Positions 45,008-56,999 of a stretch of 64,000 nucleotides of DNA are shown one piece after another. The stretch covers positions 94,743,741-94,807,740 of the forward strand of contig CM041465.1 of NCBI GenBank assembly GCA_023213395.1, given 5' to 3'. Source of the DNA: Cycas panzhihuaensis. Its lineage: Eukaryota > Cycadophyta. A program made the position numbers and the translations under genes. The notes under the pieces are model-generated. The model had not been told where the DNA came from and searched no databases. It saw only the letters and a list, made by a program, of their open reading frames with translations. Position 1 is the stretch's first letter. Every line of letters begins with the position of its first letter.

Positions 45008-46140
45008 AATGGATAATTTATTGTTGATTCATAAGCTTGATGGATGTAATTATTTCATGTGGTTAAGAAAAATGAAGACTACTTTGCAAGTTAAGTAATT
45101 ATGGAAGATGATTTATAAAGGTTATATTACTCTTGCTCTTGTTTCTCCTACAACTATTTTGACTCTTGATCAAGAGAAGTTGAAAGAAGAATTAGAAAGA
45201 AAAGATAGTGAAGCACTTACTGTCATATTTCATAATGTTCAAGATGATATATTTCCTCACATTTGTAATCTTTATAATTCTCATGATATTTGGATTACTT
45301 TGAAAACATTATTTAGAGGAAGTACAAATACTAGGATTTAAAACTTGAGAAGAAACTTTAAGAATCTCAAGATGTATGCTATATAATCTATCAATTCCTT
45401 TATCATTAGACTTTAAGATCTTATAAACTAATTGAGCGCATCAATTAAACAAGTACTCGAACAAAGAGTTTTAGAGAAAATTTTGAGATGCACAGGAGAG
45501 ATAAGGAAATTTGAAATAGTTTCTACAACCATAAAAGTTACAAGGGACTTATCAATGATGAAGATTGATGAGTTACTATCAATATTATTAACATAAGAGG
45601 AAAAGAGGAGTTCAAATGATAATTTGGAATAAGCCTTTTCTTTTAAGGCTTCCTTGAGAGGAAATTTTAGGAAAGTATCAAATCAAGAAACAACTCCACC
45701 ACTAGCATATTCATATAGATATTGATAAGGATTAGGACTAGTAGGAGTATCTTTATTAGCAATAAATTATAGACAAGGCAATTATGGATATAGATAAGGA
45801 TAAGGACAAGGACAAGCAAGAGTATATTCATTAACATCAAATTGTAAACAAGGAAATTTTGGATATGGATAAGACAGTAAGGATATGGATATGGATAAGA
45901 ACATCAAGGATATTTTCAATTAGGGAGAGGAAGATTGAGGGGAAGAAGCTACTCAAGAGGAAGGAATCCCACTCCATCAAGAGGAAGGAGTTCTTTAAGA
46001 GAAAGAGGAAGAACACCATCTAGAGGAATTAGAAGAAGAAGAGACTTTATTACTTCCTATTATAAGCGTGAAATGGAAGGAAACTAATTATATGAATGTC
46101 ATAAAGATAACATGGTCAATATTGCAACTAATAGAGAAGA
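45008..46140 (+). pseudogene. E4 gag remnant (copia)
   Basis: From the ATG at 45008: M-D-N-L-L-L-I-H-K-L-D-G-C-N-Y-F-M-W-L-R-K-M, the usual copia gag opening (L-x-G-x-N-Y-x-x-W). The open piece 45108-45341 contains D-S-E-A-L-T-V-I-F-H-N-V and H-D-I-W-I-T-L-K-T-L-F, the helical core with W-x-x-L. After 45650 come repeated Gly/Tyr/Gln-rich units (R-Q-G-N-Y-G-Y, C-K-Q-G-N-F-G-Y) and an Arg/Gly/Glu-rich run (45900-46040), where a knuckle would be expected but is not clear. Stops throughout. No E4 protease or pol is seen before G3 begins. Confidence 0.75.
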
Positions 46141-46149
46141 TAATAGTTT

Positions 46150-48480
46150 CTATATAACCTTGAATGTTTTTCACCAAAAGCTAGCCCTTCATTCATCCTT
46201 ATTACTTTTAACACGCTTCTTGTATTGTTTCATAAGAAAATAATTAATTTAAGGTTTTGGTTTCATATTGTATTAGGCCATTTTTTGATGAAATGTCATA
46301 TTGATTTTATTGATAATATATGTTGAATGATGATGTTTATATTATTATATTCTTTTACTTATCATTGAATGATAACTATGGGCATTAGATCTCTCCTCAT
46401 AATTATTCTGACTTAAGTTTCCTTTTGAATATTTATTTGTCTCATTTTTCTATCTTTATTTCATCTTTTGTTAATCTTTTTTTCATTATTTTTGAGATTG
46501 TACTTATTGTTTTTATCTTCTTTGGGCTATTTTTCTTATTTATTGAGTCATATATGCTTAAATCTTTTAATAAAAATCACTTTTTTGACTTTTTAGTGAG
46601 TTAATTTGACCTTATGATTCATCACATTTTTTGTCCTACTAAAAATGTGATTGATTGTGTTTTATAAAGAAGATCACATTTTTTGTTGTTTATAAAATAT
46701 AACCAGTCACATTCATGACTATCATGCATGTAATTTTTTTTTAGTGAGCTAATTTTGTATGTCACCACCTAGATTTGATGGAAACCTACCTCTTTCATAC
46801 CTAGAAGCTTTCGAAACCTAAGTGTGTTGTATAATTTATGAGATTGATGTGTTGGAGATCAAAATTTGGTATTCTTCTTGAGATTTTGAGAGATTCTTTT
46901 GCTATTATTTTTGGAGAACTATTTTGAAGAGAGAGGGAATCCCAAAAGAAGATTTTTAAAGCCTTTCTTTATTGATTTATTGCTATATGAATTTGGATGG
47001 TTGATGCTTCTAAAGTATATGGTTTCTTACAAGTTCTTTTAGTTTTAAACTTTTTTTTCTTGGTAAGATCTTTCCTTTTTAGTTTCTTATAATTCTCCTT
47101 TCTTTTTTATGGCTATTTATAATCAAAATTGTTCCTCTCTTCTTCATAATATCCGAAATACTTTTGTTAATGATTTTTCCTTAGGAACTTGGTTGAAAGG
47201 TTAGGCCTTTGTGGGAACAATAAGGGTAAACTATTATGAAGAATGATCATCTCTTCACTAAATAAATAGCTACTCTCCCCCATTCTTTTTTAGTTGTCTA
47301 ATTCCCCAAGGGATCTTGTTTCACTTTTACTTGTTTGTGGCTATTGTTGAGTTGTTTATTTATGTGTTTCTTCTTTTCCTTATTGGTTTTAAAGGAAATC
47401 TTGAAGATATTTGATCATACTTGGAAGAGGAAAATCCATTCTGAGACAAAACTTCACCAATTAACTAGAGATTACATAAAGTTGTTAGCTTTGTCCTATT
47501 TGACTTTATTATCTTTATTTTCTTCCTAGTTAAGGAAAGAAATTTGAATATATGAATGATATATATTTGATGTTATTAGATCATATGAGATTCAAGGATC
47601 CTATAGTGTCTAAAAGCCTCTATTTATGATAGAACCTCTCTATTTTTCTTGTTTATCATTTGTTTATGGGTGGTATTTGATTATGGTTGATTGCATGTGA
47701 TTTTTGTAGTCTAAATATCATTCATAATAGTAGAAATATATCTTTTAAATATCTCTTTTTCTCTTGAAATCATTTTCTAGAATAAAAAATAGCATGTGAT
47801 TGAAACAAAGGCTTTATATAAACATTACATGTTATTTGATCTCTTATCAATTTCTACATGTAGTTACATGTTATGTTAGTTAAATTTCACGTTCATCTTT
47901 CTCATTAAAGAATGTGTGTTGAATTTAGAGGAAATAGTTCCTTTTTCATTTTAGTATGCTTCATTCTATATAGAAAAGAAAAAGATATTACATCTATGAT
48001 TAGTTTTCTTATTTGTTTATTGAAAAGGTGGATAGATTTTCTAGTCTCACAGTTTACTCTTGTGATTGCATTTTATTCAGAACATACATAAAAGAGAGAG
48101 AGAGAGAGAAAACCCTTCCATCATTTAACCTTTTTTCCTTCATTTTAGTAAAACTCAAAAGGTTGAAAGAATATGAGGAAAGGAGTCCCTAAGAGGGACA
48201 CAAGATATATTATCAACATAATCCTAAATTTAAAACTCCTCCATTTGATTATGTAGTCTAGTGGATTCAATCACTCCTCCTACATCCTAGCCTTTTATTA
48301 CCTTATTCATATCTTAATTAAATGGAATAATTAGGTGGAGGCTTCTTATTAGGAATTGGTAAAAGGTGGTCCCTTAGGTTCTCTTAAGCTTCTTGTCTCT
48401 TAGCTTAGACTTGAAATAGAGGAAACATACTGCTAGTTAAGAGATATTTGGTTTAGGTCCAACCGAAGCACACCATCTTT
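46150..48480 (+). repeat. Probable 5' LTR of G3
   Basis: About 2.3 kb without a supported gene, ending exactly at a primer site (48482) of the same type as in G2. Length and position fit the 2.5-kb LTR of the G2 family, but I could not align it base by base to G2 and its 3' partner is outside the window. A GA run (48091-48108) and T-rich stretches occur. The left edge is a guess. Confidence 0.4.
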
Positions 48481-48481
48481 C

Positions 48482-48501
48482 TGGTGACCATACTAGGGAT
48501 T
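48482..48501 (+). promoter_or_regulatory. G3 primer binding site
   Basis: TGGTGACCATACTAGGGATT matches the G2 site at 25974 except at three positions, which identifies G3 as the same family. Confidence 0.7.
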
Positions 48502-49129
48502 ACCATTTTTTTTCTTGTTTAAAGTGATGGAAACTATACAACACCCACTCCTAGGTAATCATTATGACTTCATGGTCTCTCACCTAATTTTCAAAGATAA
48601 CCCTCACATTTCACTCATGAAGTTTTATCTTTCTACATTGATTCTTTAGAACATCACCAATATGATACATATATTTATCCCCCCAAAGATTCAACCTAGC
48701 TATATGAAATACTGATGGAGAAAGGTTGCCCAAATCCCTCTCAATTCCATGATGAGGCTTCATTTATAAATCCTTCTTTCGTATAAGAAGAAACACTTCT
48801 CATTCAAACATATCTATCATACTTTGTACTAGTTCTTATTAGGGTCCCTACTCCTCTTCATATGATTGGATATCAAGATCCTTTTTATCCAAAGACTCAT
48901 ACTATAGCATCCTCTCCATAACATCATTAATTTGATCCATTGTGTAAGGAGTATGAGTCAATACAAGTTGAGCCTTCAATTACTCTAGATGTTATTTGAT
49001 CTCCCCTATCTTCCTATCCTCCTTCACCAAGACCTCATTCTCCTCTTTTAAAAGAGGTGGAAGATTATAAGTTAGTTCATTCTCAACCTCTTTCTTCACC
49101 TTCTAGATGACAAGTCCACATCCATTCTC

Positions 49130-50960
49130 CTCATATGGTCCTTTTTACATATGAGGGTACCTCTATTATTTCCATCCAAGGTAACCTTAGTTCTTTTCAT
49201 GCTCTTACCTCTCACCAAATAGATTTACCTTCATCGATGTCACAACCTATTCATTCCTATTCTACTAGGGTTACCCCCTTTTATCTTATCACATATTCAA
49301 CTCAATTGCCAGTTCATTTATCTCATAGAGTTACACCATAAGGTGTTAGACCTCACACTTCTTGTCCTAGAATACTTAATATATCCCCTTATTCCCAATA
49401 TATCTCTCACGCCCATCTAGTTTATCCTCATACTTCAGTTAGTCAATATCATGTTTTGTAAGTTGCTAACCCTACTTCCTCATCACATGTTCCTAGATCT
49501 ACTCCATAACCAAATCCTTTTCCTTCATTTAATCCTATTCTTTTTTAATATCCTATGCCATAAACCAATTCTATGGTTAATCCTATAACTTGATTTAACC
49601 CTTCATCCACTCTTCTATCCCATTATTTTCCTCAACAACAACAACCTATTCTTTCTACCACTTCACATCCATCATCCTTGCCTTAACGTACCACTATGTT
49701 GAGACTAAGGAAATCTTTTCTAAATTATATGAAGTCTCCTTTTTCACGTAAGGTCCTTTTATCCCCTATGCCTCCAATTCTTTCTGAGTTACCTAAATTT
49801 TTAAGTGACTCCTCCCAAGACCTAACTTCTCACATATAAGCATTTGCAGTTGCTTGTGTGGATTTTATGCTGTATGATTATGTCATGATACACTTATTTC
49901 ATAAATCACTTCAAGGTGATGCCTTGAAATAGTTTTATTGACTTCCCTTTACTTTTATTCTTATATTTCAATAGTTAGTTTATTCCTTTATCAACTATTT
50001 TTATGTAGCAAGACCTTTTGAATATGGCATCAAATCTCTTTTAGCTATCAAATAAAATCACAATGAAACTTCTAGGGATTTTATTAGAAGGTTTGAAGAC
50101 TAAGTACATGCATGCAATTCACATCTTAATCCTAGTCTCCTATTCAATCTATTTACCAAGAGAATAATTAACATGGTGGAGATAACAAAGAGTGTAGGTC
50201 CATCTAAATCATTCAATGATTTAATGGTAAAGAAACTTGACTCTCTACCTCTTGTACCCTCATGTTTCATCAAGTTTAGATCTATTCCTTCCAATATAAA
50301 GGATGGATCATTCTCTTCGGTCGATGAGTTAAAAACCATTCTTATTGGTATATCAGTCATAGATCTGCTAAAGAATTCCCCCAAGTAATGTTAACTCTTA
50401 TTTGATGTATTAGGAGTTCTTATTATAGTCTCTTCATTTGCTTCTATACTTTCTTTTAACCTAGCTACCTTATCTTATCACACCACGTATGCTCCAAATG
50501 ACATATCTCCATTTTATATTGAGATAATAAAGGATGACATCAATATCAAATGTGTCATCATTAATGAGGGATGATTATTAACATAATCACTCTTCATCTT
50601 GTTAAGGACTTAGAAATTTTAGTCTTTGATCCATGTGAGTGGATTTATTAGGGATATGATAAAAAGTAGAAAGTACCCCTTAGTTAAATCACTCTCCCTC
50701 TCACTTTGGAAGAAAAGATGGTTCTTATTGAATTGACCATCATTAATCTTGATTTAGAGTGCAATTTCCTTTTGGGTAGATCATGGATTACCCAAATGGC
50801 TATGGTTTATTCCTCTCTTTTTGGTGAACATAGGTTCATCCATGAGGGATAATTAAAAATTATAAGATGAAAACTTAAATCTATTAAATAGTCAATCCCA
50901 CTTATTGAGACCTTTTTTGAGCCTGGTGAGTCATATAACTCTTCAAAGTATTTCTTCTAA
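49130..50960 (+). pseudogene. G3 gag and protease remnant
   Basis: Pro/Ser-rich N-terminal region (49135-49700), then the gag domain near 49760-50105: D-S-S-Q-D-L, F-H-K-S-L-Q-G-D-A-L-K, F-I-N-Y-F-Y-V-A-R-P-F-E and F-I-R-R-F-E-D, each with a clear counterpart in G2. The open piece 50173-50388 contains F-S-S-V-D-E-L-K-T-I-L-I-G-I-S, matching the G2 pre-protease segment. The protease end is near 50755-50830 as C-N-F-L-L-G-R-S-W-I-T-Q-M. Most knuckle and active-site residues are unreadable. Confidence 0.8.
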
Positions 50961-51199
50961 TCATTAGATATTTAGGCCAATACTTTCCCATCAAAACTCC
51001 TTCTACTTAGGGAGAAGTAAAGGATGTTGATTTGGTGGAGATTGTCCCTATTTAACCAAGTTCTTCTTCCACTTCTTGGTCTTTACGTCTAACTTATCTA
51101 TCTTTGGTTTTCTCTTCTTCTTTTAATAAGGAAGTGACTTCATGTTCTATTATATTTTATGAGGAAATGCCTATGAGCCAAGCTACTAATATGAATGTT

Positions 51200-52240
51200 C
51201 CTCTTCCCACTCAAACTTGTTTCTCATAGGTATTATGCTTGCCTTTGATGGTAACCACTTTAGTTTCTTCCACTATGAATTATTCTTTGATTAACCATAT
51301 AATTTCTCTTTCATATTATGTGCATGTTGATGCTACACCTTTCTTTTCTCGATCTCCTCTTTTTACTACATGGTTAAATAGACATGAGAAGAAGATGTTG
51401 TTGTATAGGCATCCAGAGATAGAATCAAGTGGTGATGATATTAATTTACTTGATACACTTCAAAGGAATCAAAGTACCTCCACTCAAATATGGGAAGTGA
51501 ATTTGGTTTATACTATTTTTTTTTTTTTTCTAGTCCTTCTATTAATGGTTCTCCATCATCTCTCATCTTGATGTCTTTGTCTAATGAAGATTTCCATTCT
51601 TATCATCATGAATTTAAACAAACCTTTACATTAATTTAGGAATTTATTGATATGCCTATTCCTTTATTTTAAGTTTCTTCAATCATTGAGTTTGTTCCTA
51701 CCTATCCACACTCTTTGGTTAACTCTTTGTTATATTTTAGGTCCTCTTCTTTATTTATTAACCTACTAAGGAATTTACTCCTTATCAATCTTTTTCACCT
51801 TGATCACTTTGAAAATTATGAGGTAATTCTTGAATATCTAGTAGGGTCATCTCCTAATCTTCCCTCTAAACATCATAGATTGGGTTTCTTAAAAGTAATA
51901 GGACCTAATTCATCACTAATTAATCATTCTCAACCTTAGGAGCTAATTTCTCTAGTAGAGCCTGCTCCTTCTCACTTTGAAAAGGGAAATGCTATGCTTA
52001 TGGAGCAAACTATTAATGATGATTTAGAACTAGGTGATACCCCTAATATTATTAAACTTAGATCTAGTTACACTTTTCAAGAAATCACTTAATTTAAGGA
52101 TCTCTTTTCTAAGTTCCATTTAGTTTTTACTTGGGACTATAAAGATATACATGACCTTAATCCCCAAGTCGTTGAATGTAATATCATTGTAACTCCTAAC
52201 ATCAAACCTAAATACCAAAAATAATAACCCATTCATCCAC
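51200..52240 (+). pseudogene. G3 protease-RT linker
   Basis: Ser/Pro/Leu-rich open pieces at 51239-51571 and 51715-51939. The second carries Y-L-V-G-S-S-P-N-L-P-S-K-H-H-R-L-G, the counterpart of the G2 linker motif near 29837-29890. No enzyme domain. Confidence 0.65.
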
Positions 52241-52289
52241 ATATTTCTATTATGATCAAATAAGAAGTGGAGAAGTTATTAAGATCTAG

Positions 52290-53440
52290 ATTCATTGAGA
52301 GTGTGGATTATTCTCAATGGGCTTCTAATATAGTTCTAGTTGTGAAGAAAAATGGTTTAATTTGAATTTGTATTAACTTTCAGGACATCATTGATGCTTG
52401 TCCTAAGGATAATTTTCCTCTCCCTTTTCTTGACTAAATTTTGGATTAAATGACTAGTTTCAAGGTGATGTCTCTTATGGATGGTTTTTTTGGTTATAAT
52501 CAAATCTCTATCTCACCTCGAGATCATCATAAGACCGCATCCACTACTCCCTGGGATACTTTTGTGTACAAGGTCATGCCTTTTGGATTGAAAAATGCTG
52601 GTGCTACTTATCAAAGACTAATGGTTCATATTGTCCATGATTTAATTGGCATCATTATTGTCATATACTTAGATGATATGCTTACTCTTTCTCACAAAAG
52701 ACATGATCATATCCATGACCTGAGAATAATCTTTGAAAGATGTAGAAAATATTATTTATATCTTAATCCATCTAATTGTCTATTTATTGTGACATCATGA
52801 AGAATATTAGGTAACATCATTTCCCATGATGGAATTAGAATAGACCCTGACAAAATAGGGGCAATAGTTGATATGTCCCCTCCAAAAAATAAAAAATAGA
52901 TTAAATTATTTTTAGGTAGACTTGTTTGTTTGAGACGTTTTATTACCAATTTTGCTTTGGATTCCAAGCCTATCACGAATATTTTAAAGAAATACATTAA
53001 ATTGTAGTGAACTCTTTAAGTTCAAGAGTCCTTTGACAAATTGAAGTAAGCCTTCATCTTAGCACTCATGCTTGCTCCACCTAGATTTAACAAACCTTTT
53101 ATCCTATATACTTCCTTTATAGAAGAATCATTAGCAGGTATGTTATTACAAGAGGATGATTTTGGTAAATAACAAGTGATATATTTCATTAGTAGGACTT
53201 TAGTAGCCACTTAACTTCATTATCCCCTTCCTGAAAAGGAATGTCTTACCTTAATCTTTACCATTAAGAAGTTACAATACTATCTTCTTAGGAATAGGGT
53301 CTATTTTATTGTCTAACCTAATCTTATTAGATATTTACTTACCAAAACTAACCTTATTAGATGATTAGCTAAATGGTCTTTATTACTAAAAGAATTTAAC
53401 TTTCATATCATTAATAGAAAATTTAAGAAAGGCATGGTCA
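52290..53440 (+). pseudogene. G3 reverse transcriptase and internal RNase H
   Basis: RT: A-C-P-K-D-N-F-P-L-P-F-L-D near 52397-52435, then the open piece 52450-52800 with M-S-L-M-D-G-F-F-G-Y-N-Q, M-P-F-G-L-K-N-A-G-A-T-Y-Q and the catalytic box I-Y-L-D-D-M near 52668-52685 (both Asp kept). The RT end is F-L-G-R-L-V-C-L near 52910. RNase H: F-D-K-L-K near 53035, P-F-I-L-Y-T-S-F-I-E-E-S-L-A-G-M-L near 53095-53145 (no catalytic Asp where other gypsy elements have it, as in G2), then E-K-E-C-L-T-L-I near 53235. Confidence 0.85.
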
Positions 53441-54780
53441 TTATCGAGATTATGGTTGATGCTCCTCTCCCCAACCCTACTAGTCAATCTGTTAATGACA
53501 CTCTTTTAGATGAGCATATTCTCCATGTCCAAGTTGTCCCTTATGAAGATTCTTGGTACGAAGAAATTAAATCATATCTTCATAACCAATCTTTCCTCTC
53601 TTCTTCTACATCCAAAGAGAGAAGATAAATTTGAGTTTCTATTAGACAATATCTTTTACTCGATGGTGTACTTTATAAACGTTATTTTAATAGAATTTTA
53701 TTAAGGTATCTTTCCCCTAATAAAACACTCATAGCCTTAATAGAATTCCATGAAGGAATGTGTGGTGGATATTTGGTGGCCAGTCTATGGCCCAATGCAT
53801 CCTTCGTATGGACTATTATTAGCCTACACTATTTAAAGATGCTTATTCCTATGTATAAAACTGTGAGAAATGCTAATTCCATGTGACCTTAATACATAAA
53901 CTTGCATAAGAACTGAAATTAATTATGTCACCTTGGCCTTTCTCTAAATGGGATCTTGATATTATTGGTCAAATCTTTCCAACATCATCTAATGGTCATA
54001 AGTTTATTATTACTATGAATGAATATTTCACCAAGTAGAGTGAAGTTATTCCATTAGTCACTACTATTAGAAAGGTTATTGTCATATTTATCTTTCAATA
54101 TATCATTTATTAATTTGGGGTACTAGATATTATTATTACTAATAATGGGACTTTATTTTGTAATCCCTATATTAGTGAATTGCATGCTAGATTCCATATT
54201 ACCCATAGATTGTCTACCCCTTATCACCCTTAGGTGAATGACCAAGTTGAGGCTTTTAATAAACTTTAGCTAAAATGGTTGCAACCTCCCATAGAGATTA
54301 GCATGCTCAACTATTTCAAACATTATGGGCTTATATAACCTCGATTAGAAATGCTATAGGCATGACACCATTCTCTCTCATTTATAGTCTTGAAGTTGTT
54401 ATCCTATTAGAAGTTGAGATTCCTTCTTTATGTGTCTCATTGAAAGAATTTACCAATGAAGAGTTCCAAATGGAACCACACCTCTTGAAACTAAAACAAC
54501 TAGATGAGACCCATTTGTAAGGCTTAAAAAATAATATGACATCTAAAGTTAGGATTTAGACTACTCATGATAGGTAGTTTAGGTCTAGAAAGTTCCATGT
54601 TGGTGATAAAGTCTTGAAATTATAAAATCTCCATGATAAACTATGTAAGTTTTCTCCTAAGTGGGTTAGACCTTATCTAGTAATTAAAGATTTGAATAAT
54701 GGATCCTATCAAATCTCAAAAATGGAAGGTTTAGAATTTAAAAAGCTTATAAACTTTTAATATTTGAGGAAGTTTTATGT
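53440..54780 (+). pseudogene. G3 integrase remnant
   Basis: The zinc region is only partly seen (H-E-G-M-C-G-G-Y near 53751, then frameshift). The core shows K-W-D-L-D-I-I-G-Q-I near 53945 (first Asp), I-I-I-T-N-N-G-T-L-F near 54132 (second Asp now Asn) and N-D-Q-V-E-A-F-N-K near 54237 (Glu kept). The end of the protein (L-R-K-F-Y-V) is near 54765-54780, aligned with L-K-K-F-Y-A of G2. Confidence 0.82.
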
Positions 54781-54784
54781 TTAG

Positions 54785-55800
54785 TGGTATTATTTATCTC
54801 TACAATGAGGATAAATACTGGCTTTGAATTATTTTCTTATCTAATGAGCTAAAGCTATGGGCATCTCTTTTTCTTAATCTTTTGTCATATTCTCTTAATA
54901 TGTTCTTATTTTCATAAAGATTTTACTCATGATCATATAAGTTTATTGCTCCTTCTAGCATATGCATTGATTGTGAGTACTCTTCTTTGAGGGTCTTACT
55001 CATTTTCTCTTTTAAGCTCCATAGAGGCCCCAACCTCATCATTCATATTCATCTTTGAAAAGAGAGATTGGTTTATCATCTTTAGACACTTTATCAGTTG
55101 CTTAGATCATACTTTTATTTACTAGTCCTTATCCTAAGGATTCTTTTTTGTCATTTATAATCTATTATTTTCTTTTCTTTTCTTTTCTTTTTTAATTATC
55201 CTTGGTTATCTTTATCTATATTTTGAGGTGAAAATACTCATTCTACCGCCTTCCTTTTATATTGGATACACTGTGATTTTGATTTCCTTTCTTTCTCATA
55301 GTTCAATTCTTAAGGAGCTTGGTCTCTTCAATCTTGGGTCTCCATTGAAAAGGATAAATCCTTACTATATTGAGTAAAAGAACTTCATAATTGGATGGCT
55401 ATGAATCTTTTCTTATAAATATAAAAAAAAAAGTAAAAGATAAAAGTTTGTCAAAAAAGTAAAAAAAATAGGAGTATAAAAAAAATAATAAAAAATATAT
55501 ATTATTATCATCCTCTTATAATCTGAGGTAAGTTGCATGATGGCTTCGTCCCACCTATCTACATAATAGGTTGGGTTCATTTGGATGAGTCATTCAAGAT
55601 ATTTGGGTCTAACTGCTTGGGTCCACCATGGCCTTAGTTATGATCGAACCTTACTCGACACCTTTTATTCTTATTGACTGTAGGCATCCCAATTATGATT
55701 TCTCTTTTTCCTCATTACAGTTAGAACTAATATCATTCACCATCATCTTCTTATTAATTGATTCATGCACTCTCCTCTATTGATCATACCATCTCCAAAT
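54785..55800. other. G3 spacer between integrase and second RNase H
   Basis: No supported gene. T-rich with a (TTTTC)n run near 55166-55195 and an A-rich stretch with AAAAAAAGTAAAAGA repeats near 55420-55500. It does not resemble the antisense gene of G2, which occupies this place there. Confidence 0.5.
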
Positions 55801-55817
55801 ACTAGTCCTATTCTCCC

Positions 55818-56200
55818 ATGGCATTAAGTATTTCCACTAATGGAGGTAGTAGAGGTAACCCAGGATTGTCTACTACTACTTGGGTGGTTTATGACCAGTC
55901 AAGAAATCCTTTCCTTTCTACTGGCCTATTTATACCCAGAGTAACTAATAATGAAGATAAATATTCTACTATTATTAGAGTCTTATTTGATATTTCTCAT
56001 TCCTATCTTAGCTGCATAATCATATATTTTGATTTTCAGATTATAGTCTACTAGCTAGTTGGGATATATCAAGTGCACTCTTCATGACTCCTTCTCCTAT
56101 ATCATCAAGCTTCATCATTGATGTCATTATTCTCTTTAGTCACTATCTAGTATGTTCTTCAGACCTATAATAATGAAGTTAATACTTTTGTCTCTTCTAT
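55818..56200 (+). pseudogene. G3 second RNase H (archaeal-type, aRH)
   Basis: The open piece 55818-56054 starts M-A-L-S-I-S-T-N-G-G-S-R-G-N-P-G, the hallmark opening of this RNase H family (D-G-G-S-R-G-N-P-G; the catalytic Asp is Asn here). It continues with W-V-V-Y-D, N-N-E-D-K-Y-S-T-I-I (Glu region) and I-I-Y-F-D-F-Q-I-I-V-Y (second Asp kept). The last block may be N-N-E-V-N-T-F-V near 56170. It supports the decayed start of the same domain in G2. Confidence 0.82.
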
Positions 56201-56369
56201 CTTGGATGATTATTTTGATTAACCCTTACCTTTTGGCTGGGAGCACCCCTCTCAAAAATAAGTATAAAATACTGCTCTATAAAGAGTATAAACTGCTAGT
56301 TTTTGAAGATAAAGGTTTAAGTAGTATGGAGGTTAATATTATAGGTTCAAGAATAAAATGAAGTGTTAG

Positions 56370-56995
56370 AAAGGATAGACCCATGTGGGAATCATAGGTC
56401 GTGGAGGATCTTGACAGGAGGTAAGATCCTAAAAGCTTCTTGTCCTTAGAAGGAGCTAATGAGAAATCTAATATAATTAGAAAACTAGTTTTTTATCGAG
56501 TGAGATTAACCTTTCATTATGTAAATAATATATTTTTTCATGATATATTATATAAATATGGATTTTACTCTATATTTATATAATCTATTAGGAGTATGAT
56601 GTAGATTATATAAGTTTTTCCTTTTTTAGAAGACTTATATTATTCCATCTTCTACTTTTATAAACCTATTACTGTTTGTTTCAAATGGTTTTATGTTTAT
56701 AGAAATAAAATTAGTAATCCTTTCCATCTATTACCTTTTATATTTTGTTTATTTTCTATCCTTCATTATTTCTTACAACCTCTTCCTTCTATGACCTCTT
56801 TACACTTTGGAATAAGTATAAACTACCATGTATATACTAGTTAAAAATTAAAAAAATATAAAATGACAAAAGCAAAAAAGAAAAAAAAAATCTATAAAAC
56901 TATTATATATTTTTATGGATTGTCACATTGATGAATGTGTATCATGTTTAATTCATAAAAGGGAAAAAATAGGGGAAATGAGTTGAGAGTTAATC
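56370..56995. other. G3 spacer after second RNase H
   Basis: No supported gene. AT-rich, with the A-rich stretch AAAAGAAAAAAAAAATC near 56876-56892. Confidence 0.5.
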
Positions 56996-56999
56996 ATCT

